Below, piece by piece: positions 61,001 through 64,000 of a stretch of 64,000 nucleotides of DNA. Below the pieces are notes generated by a model that was given only the letters and a program-made list of their open reading frames with translations, ran no database searches and had not been told where the DNA came from. Position 1 is the stretch's first letter. Every line of letters begins with the position of its first letter. Source of the DNA: Anniella stebbinsi (Eukaryota; Chordata; Lepidosauria; Squamata; Anniellidae); assembly GCA_029215795.1 (NCBI GenBank), contig JARDYH010000004.1:206192017-206256016 (forward strand), given 5' to 3'. Position numbers and translations under genes: made by a program.

Positions 61001-63928
61001 GGCTAAGCTTGGGGCCCTGCATCACTGAAGCATGCACAGCAGCTGTACTGTCTCATTTCCTCATGCATCTGCCTTGGGAATGGGGATTTATGTTAGGGTA
61101 AGTTGCTTTTTCCACTCTTTCTATTACTTGAGTTGAAGTTGCCTTCCCTTTTTCACAAAAGCATTGACTAAGAGCTTCTCCACACACGCAATTTATCGCA
61201 TGCTCAGGACTGGTCATTCATGGAGGTTTGTGCGTCCTTTTCATGATGTTGTCAAAACCTCCAATGCTTCTCCCGCTCTTTTCAAGCAGGAATCCGTCAT
61301 TTTATAAAACCCCGAAAATGCAGTAATAAGCAGAAAATGCACTATAAAACTACCAACTGCTGGTGGTAGAATTGAAACATGTGGGAAGGAATTGGCAAGC
61401 GTGTGTATTTTGCTGATCATTAAACCTGCAAAGACTGCAGAAGATAAAACCCCAGTAAGCTACAGGATGTTTGCTAAATGTGGAGAAGCCCTGAGAAAGT
61501 GCATGCCACTTTTTTTTCTGTACTGTAAAATGTGGGTGTGAGTTCTGTTCTCTAGTGACACTTGCATCCTACCTCTCTAGCATATAGAGAGCCCTGAGCT
61601 CTCTACATGCTGAAAACTTTTAGGTGTACACACAGAATAACATTGTTTTGGGCAGAGGTTTATAGTTCTGAAAGCCACTCACTGGCTTGGTTTGGACGAC
61701 ACGATAACCAACGGGTGGGTTGTCAACTGACAGTGGAGTACACACCCAATGGTTATTGTGTCATCTGGTGGGCAACACGCCACTCATGGTTGGCTATTTT
61801 CCCAAAATAGCCAATGGAGAAACACAATGGGATGCTCCGTTGGCTATCTGCACAACCATTGCTTCACGTGTCATCTGGCAGGCTCTGTGGATTATTCTCC
61901 CTTGCCCTCAGAGCCATAGAGGCAAGAGCTGCAGAAACTCCAGTGCAAGGCGATCCTTTCACCCAGCAGTGTCTCTTCTGTGCCCATCGAGTTTGGCGCC
62001 AAACTTGATAGGCACAGAAGAGGGGCTGCCGGGAGAAAGGATTGCCTCACATCAGCGATGATCCCCTCCAGGCGAGGTGTCCTTCTCAGTGATCTCCATG
62101 GCAACAGGGTGGGGGTGGCATTGCTAGAGCCGCCCCTGCCGTGTTGCCATGGTAGTGACTGAGGATGTGTCAACGCCGAACCATGTCTGAACAGGCCCAG
62201 TGTCAACAATACTGGTCTTGATAGACCAATTGTCTGATTAGATATAAAGCAGCTTCCTATGTTTATAGATCCAAAGCAAAATAAAAAGTCCCAGTATTGG
62301 GAAAAAGGTGGGATACAAATAAATATAAGAATAATAATAAAGAGAAGGCGGAGGATGCATCTTTTGAATAATTATTTTATTTGTAAATGTATAGAAACTT
62401 AATTGATTAATCAACTGAAACTCGTATAATTAATCAACTAAGATTTTTTAAATTAGGAGACAGCCCTAATTCAATTTCACCATTAACTTGAATAGGGCTT
62501 GTCTCACCCAAAACCTGCAGTCTATCCCTTTTCAGGGATAGACGCGCACACACACACAATTAACTGGAAGAGGATAAGGGATTCCTTAGTCTCATTTGGA
62601 CGTCATAAGGAGGATCCACCTATTGAGAGCAATCAGCCAGCAATCTCCATAACAAAATGAAGGTATCGATAGGCTAATTTTAAACAACTCTGACTCCATT
62701 AATACTTTCTTGTCCACAACGCACCCCTCTCAAATAACTCTAGTGGGAAGACACTCTTCCTCACTTTCTTTTCATGAGTTTGAAAGCATACTGTAACTAA
62801 TAGGATAGGGAGTAAATGGGAGAACTGTCCACAAATGGATATAAATAAAATCTTGGTATTGTGTGTGTTCAGATTTGTTCTAGGTGCTGTGTCTCCTGCT
62901 GTTGTCGTGCCTTCAATGCTGATTTTACAAGCCGGAGGATATGGTGTTGACAAGGGCATTCCAACCTTGCTAATGGCTGCTGGAAGTTTTGATGACATCT
63001 TGGCCATCACAGGTTTCAATACATGCTTAGGAATGGCCTTTTCTTCAGGTACCCTGGCTCCTCCATAGAATTGATGAGCCACATCAAAGCCACATGCCTT
63101 TCTTACTGTACTGCTAGTATACTACATGCAAGTGGCGTATTACCTGGGTATTTTACATCAAGAAAAAAGATCCTTCCCACTTGCAGTCTGATGAGCTACC
63201 AGAGTTGTTGACCTGGTTCGCATATAATTACATATAATATAATGATAACTCCACAGTACGGGTTCAGTATGGGTTGTCATTACATAGTTTAACCATAGTT
63301 GTTAACAATGAACCACCCAGAATTCACAATCCAACAACAAACCATGGGTCTACTTTGTGGATTGTTTGTGGTTAACCACCCATAAACCATAGTGTAAGGA
63401 TTGCACATAACAGCAATCCGTGAATAACCTAGGGATTGAGAAAACAAATCATGGTTTGTTCTGTTATCTGCCAGACAAACCCTGGGTAAGGCAACAAACC
63501 ATGGATTAAATAAACCATAGTTTAGCATTATTAAACAATGAGGTTTAGAGGTGGATGGAAGTTGGTGAGAGGCTCATCTTGTGTTGCCATAGGGCAGCCT
63601 TCTCCATTCTGGCCATCTGGAGGGCAGTAAGCTGGAGAACGTTGCCATAGGGAGTTAAACTAGAAAGCATTTTGATTCATCCTCATTTCGTTGCCTTTTT
63701 GCATAATATTAACGAAGATTTTAGATATTTTCTCTGGCAGTTGAAACCATGCTTAGAAAGTGCTAGCAGGGAGAATGCACAAAAATTCTTTCAAACCCTG
63801 TTTTTCTACTTTTCCAAAAAGGTTCCACCCTTGAAAATATCCTCCATGGTGTGCTGGAAGTTGCAGTTGGTATAGCAACTGGTGGCCTTTTAGGAATCTT
63901 CATTCGCTACTTTCCAAGCAAGGATCAG
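48096..63928 (+). CDS. SLC9B2: SLC9B2 (NHA2), first 329 codons; gene continues past the window
   Basis: A cation/proton antiporter of the CPA2 group, membrane-located, exchanging Na+ or Li+ for H+. Seven coding exons (48096-48179, 53384-53561, 57638-57808, 59854-59996, 60970-61097, 62873-63048, 63822-63928) join in phase for 987 bases. The first ~87 residues are a hydrophilic, poorly conserved cytosolic tail. Conservation starts at C-P-P-Q-G near residue 80 and continues through hydrophobic segments: W-A-M-V-W-S-I-T-G; the N-L-F-G helix; G-K-I-M-S-L-I-K-L-P; L-V-R-A-G-L-G-L-D. The ion-binding Asp-Asp pair is present in G-S-F-D-D-I-L-A-I at residues 275-276 (human 278-279). The ATG at 48096 is the first in the exon after the acceptor at 48085. 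Mammalian proteins are about 537 residues, so roughly 200 residues remain downstream. Confidence 0.96.
48705..49290 (-). mobile_element. Possible solo LTR, minus strand
   Basis: On the minus strand there is a poly(A) signal (AATAAA in the complement of 'agtttatttacactc') and a GC-rich, CpG-containing end. Edges are not sharp and no target duplication is convincing. Confidence 0.35.
49515..49852. mobile_element. hAT-like foldback MITE
   Basis: Left TAGAGTGAACATAT, right CATATGGTCACCCTA. A 20-bp 'tgtcatttgtatgca' unit is duplicated in the left arm (49590-49620). No clear target duplication. Confidence 0.85.
50850..51470 (-). mobile_element. Possible LTR-like segment, minus strand
   Basis: AATAAA-type signal on the minus strand (complement of 'agttttatttagaaaag') in a stretch otherwise unlike its surroundings. 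Boundaries unknown; this is a weak call. Confidence 0.25.
51690..51985 (+). mobile_element. L2-type LINE 3' end
   Basis: 'cagactgtggaatggcctgc' (L-W-N-G-L-P in translation), then a T-rich 3' UTR and 'cacctcgatccagagggaga' tail. Confidence 0.78.
51989..52032 (+). repeat. (ATCT)n microsatellite
   Basis: Ten or so ATCT units directly after the LINE tail. Confidence 0.95.
53384..53561 (+). CDS. SLC9B2: SLC9B2 second coding exon
   Basis: Acceptor is TTTATGAG, ending at 53383, after a T-rich tract; donor GTACGT at 53562. 59 codons plus one base. The end carries C-A-C-P-P-Q-G, matching the conserved pre-membrane motif of NHA2. Confidence 0.9.
54510..54760 (-). mobile_element. LINE 3'-end fragment (CR1/L2-type)
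   Basis: 'aactgcccaaaaacaaacat' followed by 'tctctgggcaaattaaataa' is a minus-strand LINE tail, similar to 6165-6195. 54760-55100 may continue it. Confidence 0.5.
55272..55382. mobile_element. Short MITE (GGGCCTGTTCACAC end)
   Basis: GGGCCTGTTCACACATCACA on the left against the complement of 'atgtcatctcaacagggtc'; centre contains 'gctaagccataatg'. Confidence 0.65.
55531..55975 (+). mobile_element. Possible solo LTR with leader
   Basis: Starts TGTGATGTTC, contains a TATA-like 'tatgtatatatgtg' (55616-55630) and AATAAA at about 55911, followed by 'ctggtggcagcggatagaac', which resembles a primer-binding region. No second LTR or pol sequence. Confidence 0.4.
56713..56902 (-). mobile_element. tRNA-derived SINE, minus strand
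   Basis: 'aggaacataggaagctgcct' is the complement of the SINE 3' end. 'ctctaccaatgaggtatgga' is the complement of the A-box region. Confidence 0.88.
57304..57560. mobile_element. 257-bp MITE (GGGCCTGTTGAG end)
   Basis: GGGCCTGTTGAGAAGACA on the left mirrors 'tgtcatctgaacaggccc' on the right; 'taaaccctgct' motifs inside. Confidence 0.75.
57638..57808 (+). CDS. SLC9B2: SLC9B2 third coding exon
   Basis: Acceptor CTTATTCCAG ends at 57637; donor GTAAGT at 57809. Encodes the first conserved membrane segments (W-A-M-V-W-S-I-T-G-H, N-L-F-G-I-L-L-L-F-F) and P-S-L-P-P-L-L. Confidence 0.96.
58513..58850. mobile_element. 338-bp MITE, intact (AGT duplication)
   Basis: Termini GAGCTCCATCAGACGAG / the complement of 'cagtgtgatggtgctc'. 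AGT at 58510-58512 and 58851-58853. This is the uninterrupted sister of the DIRS-split copy at 12723-18900. Confidence 0.85.
59435..59565. mobile_element. Palindromic 'ctacaactcccaccaac' MITE
   Basis: 'gcgccctccagatatgttgg' mirrors 'caatgcagttggagggcatc'; same family as 24300. Confidence 0.8.
59854..59996 (+). CDS. SLC9B2: SLC9B2 fourth coding exon
   Basis: Acceptor TGCTTTTAG ends at 59853; donor GTGGAG at 59997 (weak but in phase 0). Encodes G-F-L-L-R-N-V-P and I-L-V-R-A-G-L-G-L-D-S-K. Confidence 0.95.
59997..60969 (+). other. SLC9B2 intron 5
   Basis: No recognisable repeat of note apart from a G-rich stretch at 60218-60290 and 60604-60630. Confidence 0.5.
60970..61097 (+). CDS. SLC9B2: SLC9B2 fifth coding exon
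   Basis: Acceptor CATCTCCTAG ends at 60969; donor GTAAGT at 61098. Encodes L-S-L-G-P-C-I-T-E-A and L-P-W-E-W-G-F-M-L. Confidence 0.95.
61165..61495. mobile_element. MITE-like segment related to 37203-37570
   Basis: 'agagcttctccacac' on the left mirrors 'tgtggagaagccct' on the right, which are complementary termini. Confidence 0.7.
61685..62199. mobile_element. ~515-bp MITE (GGGCCTGTTCAGAC end)
   Basis: Right end 'catgtctgaacaggccc'; left end 'ggtttggacgacacgataac' is its imperfect complement. The centre has an inverted GC-rich block ('ttctgtgcccatcgagtttg' / 'caaacttgataggcacagaa'). Confidence 0.65.
62205..62270 (+). mobile_element. SINE 3' fragment
   Basis: 'caacaatactggtcttgata' to 'aaagcagcttcctatgttta' equals the SINE 3' end at 19830-19885. 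Confidence 0.7.
62873..63048 (+). CDS. SLC9B2: SLC9B2 sixth coding exon (ion-binding Asp pair)
   Basis: Acceptor GTGTGTTCAG ends at 62872; donor GTACCC at 63049. Encodes A-V-S-P-A-V-V-V-P-S and G-S-F-D-D-I-L-A-I-T-G, the core of the antiporter site. Confidence 0.96.
63049..63821 (+). other. SLC9B2 intron 7
   Basis: Contains a MITE-like segment (63210-63540) with repeated 'aaccatggtttgtt'-type motifs on both strands and a short palindromic repeat at 63594-63645. Confidence 0.5.
63210..63540. mobile_element. MITE-like segment with 'acaaaccatgg' motifs
   Basis: 'acaacaaaccatgggtct', 'aaatcatggtttgttctg' and 'caacaaaccatggattaaa' form inverted and direct pairs. Ends are not defined. Confidence 0.5.
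63822..63928 (+). CDS. SLC9B2: SLC9B2 seventh coding exon
   Basis: Acceptor CCAAAAAG ends at 63821; donor GTAAAG at 63929. Encodes G-V-L-E-V-A-V-G-I-A-T-G and Y-F-P-S-K-D-Q. The next exon lies beyond the window. Confidence 0.95.
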
Positions 63929-64000
63929 GTAAAGCAGAAAACCTTTTGAAAACTATCAATCTTACATCTGTTGGAAGCATGAGAAGTAGGGAATGCTTAA

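Larger units (their letters stand above)
61098..62872 (+). other. SLC9B2 intron 6
   Basis: Holds two MITE-like segments (61165-61495, 61685-62199), a SINE tail (62205-62270) and a short (CA)n run near 62550. Confidence 0.55.

Overview
This window is vertebrate nuclear DNA, most likely from a squamate reptile. Three protein-coding genes with conserved GT-AG introns lie on the + strand in the order CENPE (3' end only), BDH2 (complete coding sequence) and SLC9B2 (5' part). This is the same neighbourhood as human 4q24. The squamate assignment is an inference from the repeats: tRNA-derived SINEs ending in a 'cagcttcctatgtt' type tail, L2/CR1-type LINE 3' ends, an L1, a DIRS-type retrotransposon, and dense families of palindromic hAT-like and Harbinger-like MITEs.

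Layout. 1-5.07 kb holds the last three coding exons of CENPE, ending in a CaaX-type Cys-Lys-Thr-Gln terminus, with a poly(A) signal at 5043. 5.1-19.1 kb is intergenic: a degenerate LINE, a 5'-truncated L1 with intact target-site duplications and a MITE inside it, a foldback element, and a 5.8-kb DIRS element (12904-18749) sitting inside a MITE. Three exon-like open segments of unknown origin (5607, 5820, 11561) are also here. 19.1-35.6 kb is BDH2, nine coding exons that splice to exactly 245 codons with the SDR catalytic residues intact, interrupted by many transposon insertions. 35.6-39.4 kb is intergenic and includes a MITE carrying CRE, ETS and E-box motifs. 39.39-39.8 kb is a CpG-rich segment with a splice donor, the probable promoter and noncoding first exon of SLC9B2. 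From 48.1 kb to the window end are seven SLC9B2 coding exons (329 codons, through the Asp-Asp ion-binding pair); the gene continues beyond the window.

The genes are not an operon. Known roles are a kinetochore kinesin (CENPE), a cytosolic SDR enzyme linked to siderophore-like 2,5-DHBA synthesis or ketone metabolism (BDH2), and a Na+/H+ antiporter (SLC9B2/NHA2). The most informative non-genic content is the transposon stratigraphy: a DIRS element that preserves both inverted terminal repeats and the internal circle-junction copy; a hAT-like foldback family with 8-bp target duplications; a Harbinger-like family with 3-bp duplications; and a three-level nest of the two (45288-47042). All exon boundaries were read by hand from splice consensus and reading phase. 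Repeat classifications are by motif and need a library search.
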